Positions 7,301 through 13,989 of a stretch of DNA of 21,400 nt are shown piece by piece (position 1 is the stretch's first letter; each line of letters starts with the position of its first letter). Position numbers and translations under genes: made by a program. The notes below the pieces were generated by a model that was not told the origin of the DNA, made no database searches, and saw only the letters and a list, made by a program, of their open reading frames with translations. Source of the DNA: an uncultured Chlorobiota bacterium. Lineage in GTDB: Bacteria > Bacteroidota > Bacteroidia > Bacteroidales > JAADGE01. The stretch lies in assembly GCA_947311265.1 (NCBI GenBank), contig CAMZKQ010000100.1:1-21400 (forward strand), written 5' to 3'.

Positions 7301-9289
7301 TTAGTGTTCGTCCTGTGGAAGGTCGTCGTCCTCAAAAGCACCAAAAATATGCTTTTCTGTTTGGTAGGTTTTCATATCCATTTGCCCACTCTGGAAGGCT
7401 TCTGCCATGCCTTCTTGTACTTTTGCCTTGGCATTTACAAGCCTAATTCGGGCATCAACTTCGGCGCCATGTGCATGTGCAACATGCTCTTGGGCATGAA
7501 TTTCTGCTAATTTTTTTGCCTGTTCGGCCTTTCTTACTTTGTAATCGGCAAGGGTATCGCCTCCTATTTCGATGTCAAAAACTTTAATATCTAAAACTTC
7601 GTAAGCACTACTTTCGTTTAGCTTTTGTTCTTTTTCATTTATTTTTTCGTATTCTGCTTGGGCTTCAAATTTTGTTGCACCATCAGTAGCATGAGCTTTG
7701 GCTTGCCCAGATATTTTTTTATACACATTTTCGGAGATGGTATTTAGGCTTTCCAGTACTTCTTTGTGGGTTTCGTACTTAGGGATTTCTTCGGCTACTG
7801 CCTCGTTTATTCTTCCAAAGAGTACTTCTTCACGAGAGCCTTTTCTGTATAGGGCAATTTTTCCTCTTACGGTAACGTGTAGTTTTAGAGTGATTTGCAT
7901 GCCATTTTTCACTACAACAGATACTGCTGGGGCTACATCGAGTATTTGTGGATTAACTGCCCAGTTTACAATATCATTGATATCCATATTAGGAATTAAG
8001 TCAAAAACAAAGGCTAGACCGGGCGAAATTTCAATATTGTTTTTTTTGGCGTATAGAATGGCGTAGAGTGCTTTTATCATATTGCCGCCCTTTATATAAT
8101 GTGCATCGAGGTCGCTTACGCTAATTTCTAGGTCTGGATTTTTTTTTATAACGTTTCTTGCTTTTACATATTGCAAAACATCAGCACCAGCTAGGTGGTG
8201 TTCTTCGAGCTCTTTTTTTCCGATGCCCAGATGTGCTTTTTTTGATATTATTAAGGCTTCAACAAAGCGTTCTGCATTTCCTCCAATCCTATGAAAATCA
8301 ACAAGTTCTCCTGTCGAGAGGGGGATGTCAGCTTGTTTTGCTTTTATGATATATTTTATGATTTTTCCTACATCTTTGCCTTCAAGGTTATTTTGTACTA
8401 GCTCGTTTTGGCTAATATCTATGCCTGCTTTTTCGGCTTTTATCATGGTGCTTACCAGTTTTTCCATGTCGCCATCGGTAAGGTAATGGATATTTAGGGC
8501 TTTTTTATCAATTTCAAGTCCTGCTTTTTTGGCTTTTATCATTGCCTTGGCATATTTTTCAATATCAATATTAGCCCTAAAATGCTCTAAAATACTGCGT
8601 TGCGAAATTCTTAAATCGGCGTGTGGGTTTTCTTCATTGTCATCAGAGGCTTCTTCTTCTAGTATTTTTTGCTCTTCGGTTTCCGAAATATAGAGGCCTG
8701 CTTTTTTTGCTCTGATGAGTATATCAACAATTTTTTGCATATCATGGTCAGAGAGGTTTTCTTCTACAAGGTCTTGGAGGTTCATGTCAATATCTGCTTT
8801 TTTTGCACGCAGTATTATGCCTACAAAAGTTGAAATATTGCCACCGTAAAGTGAGTGTGTTTCTAAAACATCACGGGAGACGTTTATGTTTGCATTTTTT
8901 ACAATCTTAAGGGCTTTTACGAGTTGCTCAATATCTCCACCGGAAATCTGGAATTTTTCTAAATCGTTGATGCCTACACGTACGCCTGCGCGTTTCCCTC
9001 GGATGAGTACGGAAATCATTTTTTCGGTATCTTTGGGGTAGGTGAGGTAGTAATCTCTAAGGTCGTCGAAATCTAGGGTAACATTTACTTCAAGGGCTTT
9101 TACGTATTGTTCGAGCAAAAATTTGACGGGTATTTTTTGCATTTTCATTTGTTTGTATCGCCAAGAGAATTTGCGAAAGCCTGCGTTTTGTGCCAGGGGG
9201 TATATATCGAAAGGAATGTGTATCCAATAGAAGTAAAAACCGATTGAGCCTATAATTAAGAAGGCGAATATACCTAATATGTATTCCAT
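7301..9289 (-). CDS. Large FloA-family paralogue with TM anchor and about eleven repeats
   Basis: The 662-residue product has an N-terminal transmembrane helix (about 3-22, ILGIFAFLIIGSIGFYFYW) and the membrane-proximal segment HIPFDIYPLAQNAGFRKFSW, which corresponds to the FloA stretch after its TM helix. About eleven repeats span 53-436, such as MIKAKKAGLEIDKKALNIHY and IIKAKQADIPLSTGELVDFH. One unit near 203-237 carries an acidic insertion (EEEASDDNEEN). The boundary motif AVNPQILDV is at about 444. A divergent SPFH-like core follows (VKNGMQITLKLHVTV, FGRINEAVAEEI, YEVLDIKVFDIEIGGD). A coiled coil and VQEGMAEAFQSGQMDMKTYQ match the FloA C-terminus. It ends acidic, DDDLPQDEH. It lies 14 nt behind the 406-aa gene, so the two are almost certainly co-transcribed. 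Role inferred: membrane-tethered scaffold with a long helical arm. Confidence 0.85.
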   Translation of the reverse strand: MEYILGIFAFLIIGSIGFYFYWIHIPFDIYPLAQNAGFRKFSWRYKQMKMQKIPVKFLLEQYVKALEVNVTLDFDDLRDYYLTYPKDTEKMISVLIRGKRAGVRVGINDLEKFQISGGDIEQLVKALKIVKNANINVSRDVLETHSLYGGNISTFVGIILRAKKADIDMNLQDLVEENLSDHDMQKIVDILIRAKKAGLYISETEEQKILEEEASDDNEENPHADLRISQRSILEHFRANIDIEKYAKAMIKAKKAGLEIDKKALNIHYLTDGDMEKLVSTMIKAEKAGIDISQNELVQNNLEGKDVGKIIKYIIKAKQADIPLSTGELVDFHRIGGNAERFVEALIISKKAHLGIGKKELEEHHLAGADVLQYVKARNVIKKNPDLEISVSDLDAHYIKGGNMIKALYAILYAKKNNIEISPGLAFVFDLIPNMDINDIVNWAVNPQILDVAPAVSVVVKNGMQITLKLHVTVRGKIALYRKGSREEVLFGRINEAVAEEIPKYETHKEVLESLNTISENVYKKISGQAKAHATDGATKFEAQAEYEKINEKEQKLNESSAYEVLDIKVFDIEIGGDTLADYKVRKAEQAKKLAEIHAQEHVAHAHGAEVDARIRLVNAKAKVQEGMAEAFQSGQMDMKTYQTEKHIFGAFEDDDLPQDEH
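7982..9133 (-). repeat. Array of about eleven repeats in the 662-aa FloA paralogue
   Basis: Residues about 53-436 divide into units of 32-35 residues, one enlarged by an acidic insert. Unit ends include ISGGD, LYGGN, LSDHD, LTDGD, LEGKD, RIGGN, LAGAD and IKGGN. These resemble the single HFLAGGH and DLAGRH steps of the canonical FloA encoded at 11792-12799. Confidence 0.85.
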
Positions 9290-9303
9290 TTTTTAGTTTA
9301 ATT

Positions 9304-10524
9304 TTAATGATGGTTATGATGCTTGTTTTCTTTTTTTTTAGAGTGTCCTGCAAGTGCTTCTTTTGCTTTTTTTGCACGCAGTTCGGCCTCTAAAATTTGT
9401 GCTTTTTTTTCGGCAATAATTTGTTCGGCATTGAGCCGTTTTATTTCATTTTCAGTTTCGATATTTCGTCCAATATCGGTATCGTTGATTGTTATATCTA
9501 CAAGGATAAAAGCATTTTTCATTTTTGCGAAATCGGCTTTTATTTTTTCGGATATTTGGGGAAGGTGGCTATTTACAGCGTTGTAGTTTTCGTATTTGCT
9601 TATTTCTGCGGCTGCATTTTGTTTTATTTTGGAGATAAAAAAAGCGAAGTTGGCTGCTTTTGAGTAGTATTTTAAATCGGAGAGTGTGCTAACGGTAAAT
9701 TTAACGACGACTTCTGTGCCGTCTTTTGTAACCCCTGTAAGGGGTTTTAGTTGCTTGTTTACGGGGACTAGGGCATGGTTGATTATTTCTGTGGCTGTAC
9801 TTTCGGAGAGTTCGTATTGAACGATGTCTTTAAATGATACTTTTAAGTTGTTTTTTTCGGAGAGGTTTACGGCTTCAATTAGGCTTTTTATATTTATGCC
9901 ATCGTTGTGAAGTTGGAGTAATTCGCCTGCTGAAATTTTTGTTTTGTACTTTTTTGTAATGCCGTAGAGTCTTACTACTTCGTTAATTTTGCTGGGCAAA
10001 ATTTCAGAGAAAATAATTTCTCGTGCTGAAATCGTTTTATCGGCTTTTAATATTTGTAAGATGCTCTCTTTTAATTCTTTTGGGCTGTAGAGGAAGAAGT
10101 TGCTGTTTTTTAAATCTGAAATTAAGATACTAGGGTCAGCGGTATTTAGTGTGGCGAACGTTTTTAGTAGTTCGGTGAGCTTGGTTTTATTTTTTGCAAA
10201 ATAGAGTAGGTCATCAAAATCTGTATCTAGCTTATTTTCGGCGGCATAAATTAGCCCGTCTGTCATGCCTTGTAAATCTTCTCTTATTAATTCTGATTTT
10301 ATTAGTTTTTGCAGAGGGATTTTGATGTTTTTTTCTTTTGCCAAAACGAGTGCCTTGCAAAAGGGGGCTAATTCTACTTTTTTGTAGAATATTTTGATTA
10401 AATCTGCAAGGAGGATTTTTACGTTGCTCGATTGTAATAAAATAAAAGATTCTGCAATATGTTTTGCATCTTCTTTGGAAATTTTATAGCTCAATAGCTC
10501 GTCATATACTGTTTTGTTATTCAA
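9304..10524 (-). CDS. FloA-like repeat protein with SPFH-like C-terminus and no N-terminal anchor; probable 3' half of a split gene
   Basis: The 406-residue frame opens with a TTG at 10522-10524. An in-frame stop lies just upstream, and the next in-frame ATG is near residue 97, inside the repeats. It begins within a repeat unit (TVYDELLSYKISKED). About seven more units span 20-243. The boundary ALVPVNKQL and a diverged SPFH-like core follow (VTKDGTEVVVKFTVS, AFILVDITINDTDIGRNI). A Lys/Ala/Glu coiled coil leads to a tail ending KHHNHH. It lacks the membrane segment and the usual FloA AMAEAFRDG end. It overlaps the 377-aa frame by 8 nt, at +1 relative to it. Either it is translated by coupling from that weak TTG, or the two frames are one gene of about 780 codons interrupted by a frameshift. 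Confidence 0.7.
   Translation of the reverse strand: MNNKTVYDELLSYKISKEDAKHIAESFILLQSSNVKILLADLIKIFYKKVELAPFCKALVLAKEKNIKIPLQKLIKSELIREDLQGMTDGLIYAAENKLDTDFDDLLYFAKNKTKLTELLKTFATLNTADPSILISDLKNSNFFLYSPKELKESILQILKADKTISAREIIFSEILPSKINEVVRLYGITKKYKTKISAGELLQLHNDGINIKSLIEAVNLSEKNNLKVSFKDIVQYELSESTATEIINHALVPVNKQLKPLTGVTKDGTEVVVKFTVSTLSDLKYYSKAANFAFFISKIKQNAAAEISKYENYNAVNSHLPQISEKIKADFAKMKNAFILVDITINDTDIGRNIETENEIKRLNAEQIIAEKKAQILEAELRAKKAKEALAGHSKKKENKHHNHH
9796..10467 (-). repeat. Seven-unit repeat array in the 406-aa frame
   Basis: Residues about 20-243 are seven diverged units, for example CKALVLAKEKNIKIPLQKLI and LIEAVNLSEKNNLKVSFKDI. They continue the array of the 377-aa frame after the interrupted unit. 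Confidence 0.7.
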
Positions 10525-11650
10525 CTGCTCCGCTATTTATTTGTGCGTCTATCAAACTTGCGGTATTAATTTCTCGCTCTGCGAGTTTGGCAAGGTGCTT
10601 AAATTTTGCATATCGCCCATTTTTTCGGGCGGTAAGGTAGGCTTTTACGACTTCGTTTATATCGGCATTATAGCTATATTTTACAAAATCAATAATTAAG
10701 GAAAGGTGTATTTTAAAGCTATCGTCTTTTGCTTTTACAAGGAATTGGTAGAGTAGGGCAGGGTCTTCTAAAATATTTTTTTCGAGTATTATGGCACTTA
10801 GTTTTTTCTTAAAAGCTGATTTTCCGTATATTACATACTCATTGGCAAGGGTGTTGCAGGCTACTTGGTCGAGAAATGGAAATATTTTGAGTTTTTTTAT
10901 ACAGACTGCCTTGGTGGCTTTTAGTATTTTAATGCAGGCTATGATGTTTACATCGTCATCTAAGAGTGGGATAAGTGCAGGGAAGGAGAGGTCTAAGTTG
11001 GCTTTTTTTAGCATTTGCTTTACATGAATCAATTTTTTAATATTGATGTTGTTTAAGTAAAGGGTGCGTAGTTCGTTTGTTCCAATTTTTAGGGTCTCTT
11101 CTTTGGATTGGATTAAGAAATTGAGTAAATCATTTTGCTCTTTATTGCCATAGAATAAAGTTTTAATTTCTTTAGAGTTTAGCTCTACCCCATCTTCTTT
11201 TGCTTTTAATAGGGCTGCGGTTATTTCTTTAAGGTTACGGTCTTCTTTGTAAAGCGTTTTTAGCTCATCGGCACTAAATTTTACTTCTTTCTTTTTGGTC
11301 TTCACTAGGAAGCCTAGCAGGGTGCTGAATGTGCTTGCTTTACCTTTGGAAGCAAAAAAGCCTTTGATAAACCCATAAAAAGTGGGGAATTTGATTTTAT
11401 CTGTTTTCCGTATGGCATAGATTTGTTTTGCCCCTTCAAAGTTTAAGTTTACCCCATTTTTTATGGCATCGGAGTAAGCCGTTAAAAAGCCAGACCTTTT
11501 ATCTATGGAAAGATAAAGCTCCATTATTTCTTCGGGAGTTATTTCGACTTTGGCTTGGAGTGCTTTTTTAATAAACTTTTCGGGGATATTAAAATGAAGC
11601 GAGAGCATTAGGTATTTCCAAATACCAATTTTTAAGATTTTAAGTATCAT
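10517..11650 (-). CDS. FloA-like repeat-only protein; probable 5' half of a split gene
   Basis: The 377-residue frame starts at the ATG at 11650; an in-frame stop lies two codons upstream, so the start is fixed. The first 20 residues (IWKYLMLSLHFNIPEKFIKK) align with the FloA region just after its TM helix (compare WWRLIKMRFQEIPQELILKN in the 483-aa paralogue), but there is no TM helix. The rest is about ten degenerate units, such as AALLKAKEDGVELNSKEIKT and FLIQSKEETLKIGTNELRTL, and no SPFH core follows. The frame stops in mid-unit (TASLIDAQINSGAVE), and the missing half is supplied by the start of the 9304-10524 frame. It lies 141 nt after floA. Function unknown; family membership is inferred from the repeats and the N-terminal alignment. 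Confidence 0.7.
   Translation of the reverse strand: MILKILKIGIWKYLMLSLHFNIPEKFIKKALQAKVEITPEEIMELYLSIDKRSGFLTAYSDAIKNGVNLNFEGAKQIYAIRKTDKIKFPTFYGFIKGFFASKGKASTFSTLLGFLVKTKKKEVKFSADELKTLYKEDRNLKEITAALLKAKEDGVELNSKEIKTLFYGNKEQNDLLNFLIQSKEETLKIGTNELRTLYLNNINIKKLIHVKQMLKKANLDLSFPALIPLLDDDVNIIACIKILKATKAVCIKKLKIFPFLDQVACNTLANEYVIYGKSAFKKKLSAIILEKNILEDPALLYQFLVKAKDDSFKIHLSLIIDFVKYSYNADINEVVKAYLTARKNGRYAKFKHLAKLAEREINTASLIDAQINSGAVE
10520..11587 (-). repeat. Degenerate array of about ten units in the 377-aa frame
   Basis: Units of about 30-34 residues, with one longer irregular stretch near residues 75-125, run from IPEKFIKKA to the frame's end. The final unit is cut after 15 residues by the stop codon. 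Confidence 0.6.
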
Positions 11651-11677
11651 ATCTCATTTTTATAAAATGACTACTTT

Positions 11678-11713
11678 GCATTTTGTAATGCTTAGTTTAC
11701 AATTGTAAGCATT
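11678..11713 (-). promoter_or_regulatory. Two mutually exclusive hairpins in the leader of the 377-aa gene
   Basis: Plus-strand segments GCATT (11678-11682), AATGCTTA (11687-11694) and TAAGCATT (11706-11713) compete. The middle one can pair with the right arm (8 bp, 11-nt loop) or with the left arm (5 bp, 4-nt loop). They lie 28-63 nt before the ATG and downstream of the candidate promoter at 11764, so they would be in the mRNA leader. Confidence 0.4.
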
Positions 11714-11763
11714 CTTTGTGCTAAAAGTATTATTCTTGTTTACATTAAGAATGGTACAGCTTA

Positions 11764-11771
11764 CAAAAATA
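11764..11771 (-). promoter_or_regulatory. Candidate -7 element for the 377/406/662 gene group
   Basis: The plus strand reads CAAAAATA, which is TATTTTTG on the minus strand and an exact TAnnTTTG match. It lies 21 nt after the floA stop and about 114 nt before the 377-aa ATG. No clear -33 TTG is seen. It would let the expanded paralogues be expressed separately from nfeD-floA. Confidence 0.4.
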
Positions 11772-11791
11772 AGATATGATTTACTTTTTAT

Positions 11792-12799
11792 CTACACCTT
11801 GCCTTTTGGAGGTTTAGAGATAGAGTCTCTCATTTTAGTATCTGATTCAACATTCTTCATGTTGTAATAGTCCATTATTCCCATGTTGCCATCTCGGAAT
11901 GCTTGTGCCATTGCTTGTGGTACTTGGGCTTCTGCTTCAATTACTTTTGCACGCATTTTTTGTGCAAGAGCAATCATTTCTTGTTCTTCGGCAACTGCCA
12001 TTGCACGGCGTTCTTCGGCTCGTGCTTGTGCTATTTTTTTATCGGCCTCTGCTTGGTCTTGTGCTAAAGCTGCTCCGATATTTTTCCCGATGTCAATATC
12101 TGCAATATCAATGGATAGGATTTCAAATGCAGTGCCTGAATCTAATCCTTTTTCGAGTACAACTCTTGATATAGAATCTGGGTTTTCGAGTACGTCTTTA
12201 TGTGATGCTGATGAGCCTATGGAGGATACAATGCCTTCGCCTACTCGAGCGAGTATTGTTTCTTCGCCCGCTCCACCTACGAGTTGCTGTATGTTGGTAC
12301 GTACCGTTACTCTTGCTTTTGCAATAAGCTGGATACCGTCTTTTGAGACGGCTGCTACTGGTGGGGTGTTTATAACCCTTGGGTTGACCGACATTTGTAC
12401 GGCCTCAAATACATGCCGACCAGCAAGGTCGATGGCTGTGGCGGTATTAAAATCTAATCCTAAGTTGGCTTTTTCGGCAGAAATTAGTGCGTTAATTACT
12501 GATTGTACGTGTCCGCCTGCTAAAAAGTGGGCTTCTAGCCCATCTCTGTCTATTGTGAGTCCTGCTTTTGTGGCTGTAATCATTGCGTTTACAATTAGTT
12601 TTGGTGGTACTTTTCTCCAGCGCATAAATATTAACTGCACTAAGGATACTTTTACTCCAGAGATTAAGGCTTGAAACCATAGCCCAACTGGGATAAAGTA
12701 AAGCAGTATAAAAAATGCTATAAGTCCACCAATTCCAAAGACGGTGTACATCATAAGCTCGGCTTTGGCTTGTGCCAAAATCAATAATAAATCTGTCAT
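11792..12799 (-). CDS. floA: Flotillin-like protein FloA (UPF0365 family)
   Basis: The 335-residue product is the canonical family member. It has an N-terminal membrane helix at about 18-36 (YTVFGIGGLIAFFILLYFIP) and the segment VGLWFQALISGVKVSLVQL. Two repeat units (about 64-129) end in HFLAGGH and DLAGRH. Core motifs are FEAVQMSVNPRVINTP, VSKDGIQLIAKARVTVRTNI, LVGGAGEETILARVGEGIVS, LENPDSIS and GTAFEILSIDIADIDIGKNI. An Ala/Glu coiled coil leads to VPQAMAQAFRDGNMGIMDYY and VESDTKMRDS. Length and order match known FloA proteins. FloA forms oligomeric foci in the cytoplasmic membrane and organises membrane microdomains. It sits 10 nt behind the nfeD-like gene, the usual pairing, and is the likely ancestor of the paralogues that follow. 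Confidence 0.95.
   Translation of the reverse strand: MTDLLLILAQAKAELMMYTVFGIGGLIAFFILLYFIPVGLWFQALISGVKVSLVQLIFMRWRKVPPKLIVNAMITATKAGLTIDRDGLEAHFLAGGHVQSVINALISAEKANLGLDFNTATAIDLAGRHVFEAVQMSVNPRVINTPPVAAVSKDGIQLIAKARVTVRTNIQQLVGGAGEETILARVGEGIVSSIGSSASHKDVLENPDSISRVVLEKGLDSGTAFEILSIDIADIDIGKNIGAALAQDQAEADKKIAQARAEERRAMAVAEEQEMIALAQKMRAKVIEAEAQVPQAMAQAFRDGNMGIMDYYNMKNVESDTKMRDSISKPPKGKV
12413..12610 (-). repeat. Two-unit repeat of canonical FloA
   Basis: Residues about 64-129 are two units: VPPKLIVNAMITATKAGL through LAGGH, and VQSVINALISAEKANL through LAGRH. They are the reference for the unit amplified in the downstream genes. Confidence 0.8.
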
Positions 12800-12809
12800 G
12801 TTTGTTAGT

Positions 12810-13289
12810 TTAAATAATTGTTTGTGCTGCTAATTTTACGGTTATTTTAATATTTTTAATTTTTGTAATTTCGATTTCTGAATTTTCATCAATAAGCAAA
12901 TTTTCGGCATGGGCTTCGTAGTACTTGTCGTTCATCATAATTTTTCCGGTTGGAGCAAGCCTTGATATGGTTATTCCTAAGTCGCCGATATTCAGTTCTT
13001 TATATTCTTTTTCATTTACTTTGTACTCAAGGTTTTTACTTAAAGATGCTTTTGTCCAGGTTTTTTCCCGCAGGGCAAAACTGAGTGATGTAATTGTAAA
13101 TATTGCGACTCCAATTAGTACGGAATGACCTGTGCCAGCATCATAGTTGGTGTAGGCCACTACAACTGCTGCAACTAAAAGTGCAAAACCGCCAAGCCCA
13201 GCAATAGTAATACCTGGGACGATAAAAAACTCAAGCAACATAAGGGCAACACCCAGTATGATTAGTAGTATTATTGCTGTTAAAACCAT
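12810..13289 (-). CDS. NfeD-like membrane protein with C-terminal OB-fold
   Basis: The 159-residue protein has three hydrophobic helices in the first 75 residues (TAIILLIILGVALMLLEFFI, IAGLGGFALLVAAVVVAY, SVLIGVAIFTITSLSFAL). The loop LEFFIVPGITIAGLGG is characteristic of the family. A cytoplasmic NfeD OB-fold covers about 95-159 (LGITISRLAPTGKIMMND, HAENLLIDENSEIEI). This is the short NfeD class that lacks the ClpP-like protease domain. Such proteins are encoded beside flotillin-type SPFH proteins and are thought to bind or stabilise them. It ends 10 nt before floA, and 13 nt separate it from the preceding small-protein gene. Confidence 0.9.
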   Translation of the reverse strand: MVLTAIILLIILGVALMLLEFFIVPGITIAGLGGFALLVAAVVVAYTNYDAGTGHSVLIGVAIFTITSLSFALREKTWTKASLSKNLEYKVNEKEYKELNIGDLGITISRLAPTGKIMMNDKYYEAHAENLLIDENSEIEITKIKNIKITVKLAAQTII

Positions 13290-13302
13290 TTTTATTTTAG
13301 TG

Positions 13303-13704
13303 TTAGTGCTCTTTGGCTCTAAAATTATTGTTTATATCTGTACTTATAATTTTTACAATATCGTTTTGATCCCTTGTTTGGTGGAATGTCCAGTTGCTTT
13401 GTAATTTCTTGTTGCCGTTAAAAAGGTACTGCCATTTAATTTGTACGCTTGTTCCTTGTTGTACTATAGTTACTGTTGTGGTATTGCCTAGGGCATAATA
13501 AGTTATTTTAATTCCATTTTTAATATTTGTTACTTTTGTATCTTCATTGGCTTCTAAAAAATACTCCATGAGTATGTTATATTTTTCTCTTACTCGCCTG
13601 GAGACCTTGGTTGTATTTGTTTTTCCTTCTACAAATCGAGATACAATTTTGAAGATAAGGAATCCCAAAAGGATAAGCCCGAGTATTAAAACTAATCGTC
13701 CCAT
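13303..13704 (-). CDS. Uncharacterised small membrane protein
   Basis: The 133-residue family is not recognised. A single N-terminal transmembrane helix at about 3-23 (RLVLILGLILLGFLIFKIV) is followed by a basic stretch (KVSRRVREKYNI), which would place the C-terminal 110 residues in the cytoplasm. That part alternates strand-like segments (GIKITYYALGNTTTVTIVQQ, SVQIKWQYLFNG) and ends in a helix (DIVKIISTDINNNFRAKEH). It is packed between clpS (1-nt gap) and nfeD (13-nt gap), so it is surely co-transcribed. A role with the NfeD-FloA membrane complex is a guess from position only. Confidence 0.75.
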   Translation of the reverse strand: MGRLVLILGLILLGFLIFKIVSRFVEGKTNTTKVSRRVREKYNILMEYFLEANEDTKVTNIKNGIKITYYALGNTTTVTIVQQGTSVQIKWQYLFNGNKKLQSNWTFHQTRDQNDIVKIISTDINNNFRAKEH

Positions 13705-13705
13705 T

Positions 13706-13987
13706 TTATTCGATAACGGCTTTTAAATCCATTGAGCGTAAGCTGTTCCGAAAGGGTTTCAGGAAGTGGTATGAGCCACTTTTTATATCGCAACTGCCCT
13801 TATGATGAATAAGGTAGGTGCATTGTGTTGCCTGTATTTCATTGTGTTTGCAAACGTCCACAAGGGCATCAATTACATAGTCGAAGGTGTGGTAGTCATC
13901 GTTATAAAGCACAAGTATTTTTTTTTCTTCATCAAGAACGTCAGTATCGTAGTCCTCTTGATGTTTTTCTTTTATATTGTATAACAT
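13706..13987 (-). CDS. clpS: ATP-dependent Clp protease adaptor ClpS
   Basis: The cytosolic adaptor binds N-degron substrates and hands them to the ClpAP/ClpCP protease. The 93-residue length is typical. The substrate-pocket signature LYNDDYHTFDYVIDAL is intact, including the Asn-Asp pair, and the pocket histidine is present in YLIHHKGSCDIKSG. The QATQC helix is also characteristic. The gene lies 2 nt after the SPOR-protein stop and 1 nt before the next small membrane-protein gene, so its translation and transcription are tied to the NfeD-FloA set. No Clp ATPase or protease gene is in the window. Confidence 0.93.
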   Translation of the reverse strand: MLYNIKEKHQEDYDTDVLDEEKKILVLYNDDYHTFDYVIDALVDVCKHNEIQATQCTYLIHHKGSCDIKSGSYHFLKPFRNSLRSMDLKAVIE

Positions 13988-13989
13988 TT

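Noticed and set aside
7982..9133. The regular spacing of about 96-100 nt in the 662-aa gene as a CRISPR-like or DNA tandem array
   Set aside because: The periodicity is in the protein. The DNA units are diverged, lie in a continuous open frame and have no separate spacers.
9090..9377. A 95-codon minus-strand frame spanning the 406/662 gene junction
   Set aside because: It is a basic low-complexity product in an alternative frame; both overlapping genes have clear FloA-family sequence.
9323..9663. Two plus-strand frames of 87-88 codons opposite the 406-aa gene
   Set aside because: They are Phe/Cys/Ile-rich products caused by the Lys/Glu/Ala-rich coiled coil on the other strand. They are shadows.
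11883..12674. A 263-codon plus-strand open frame opposite floA
   Set aside because: It lies fully antisense to a clear FloA gene, its protein is a low-complexity Ala/Ser/Cys mix, and it mirrors the codon pattern of floA. It is a shadow frame.
5720..12799. Reading the floA cluster as a known defence or phage-resistance system
   Set aside because: No nuclease, ATPase, toxin-antitoxin or phage-sensing domain is present. All recognisable parts are membrane scaffold proteins.
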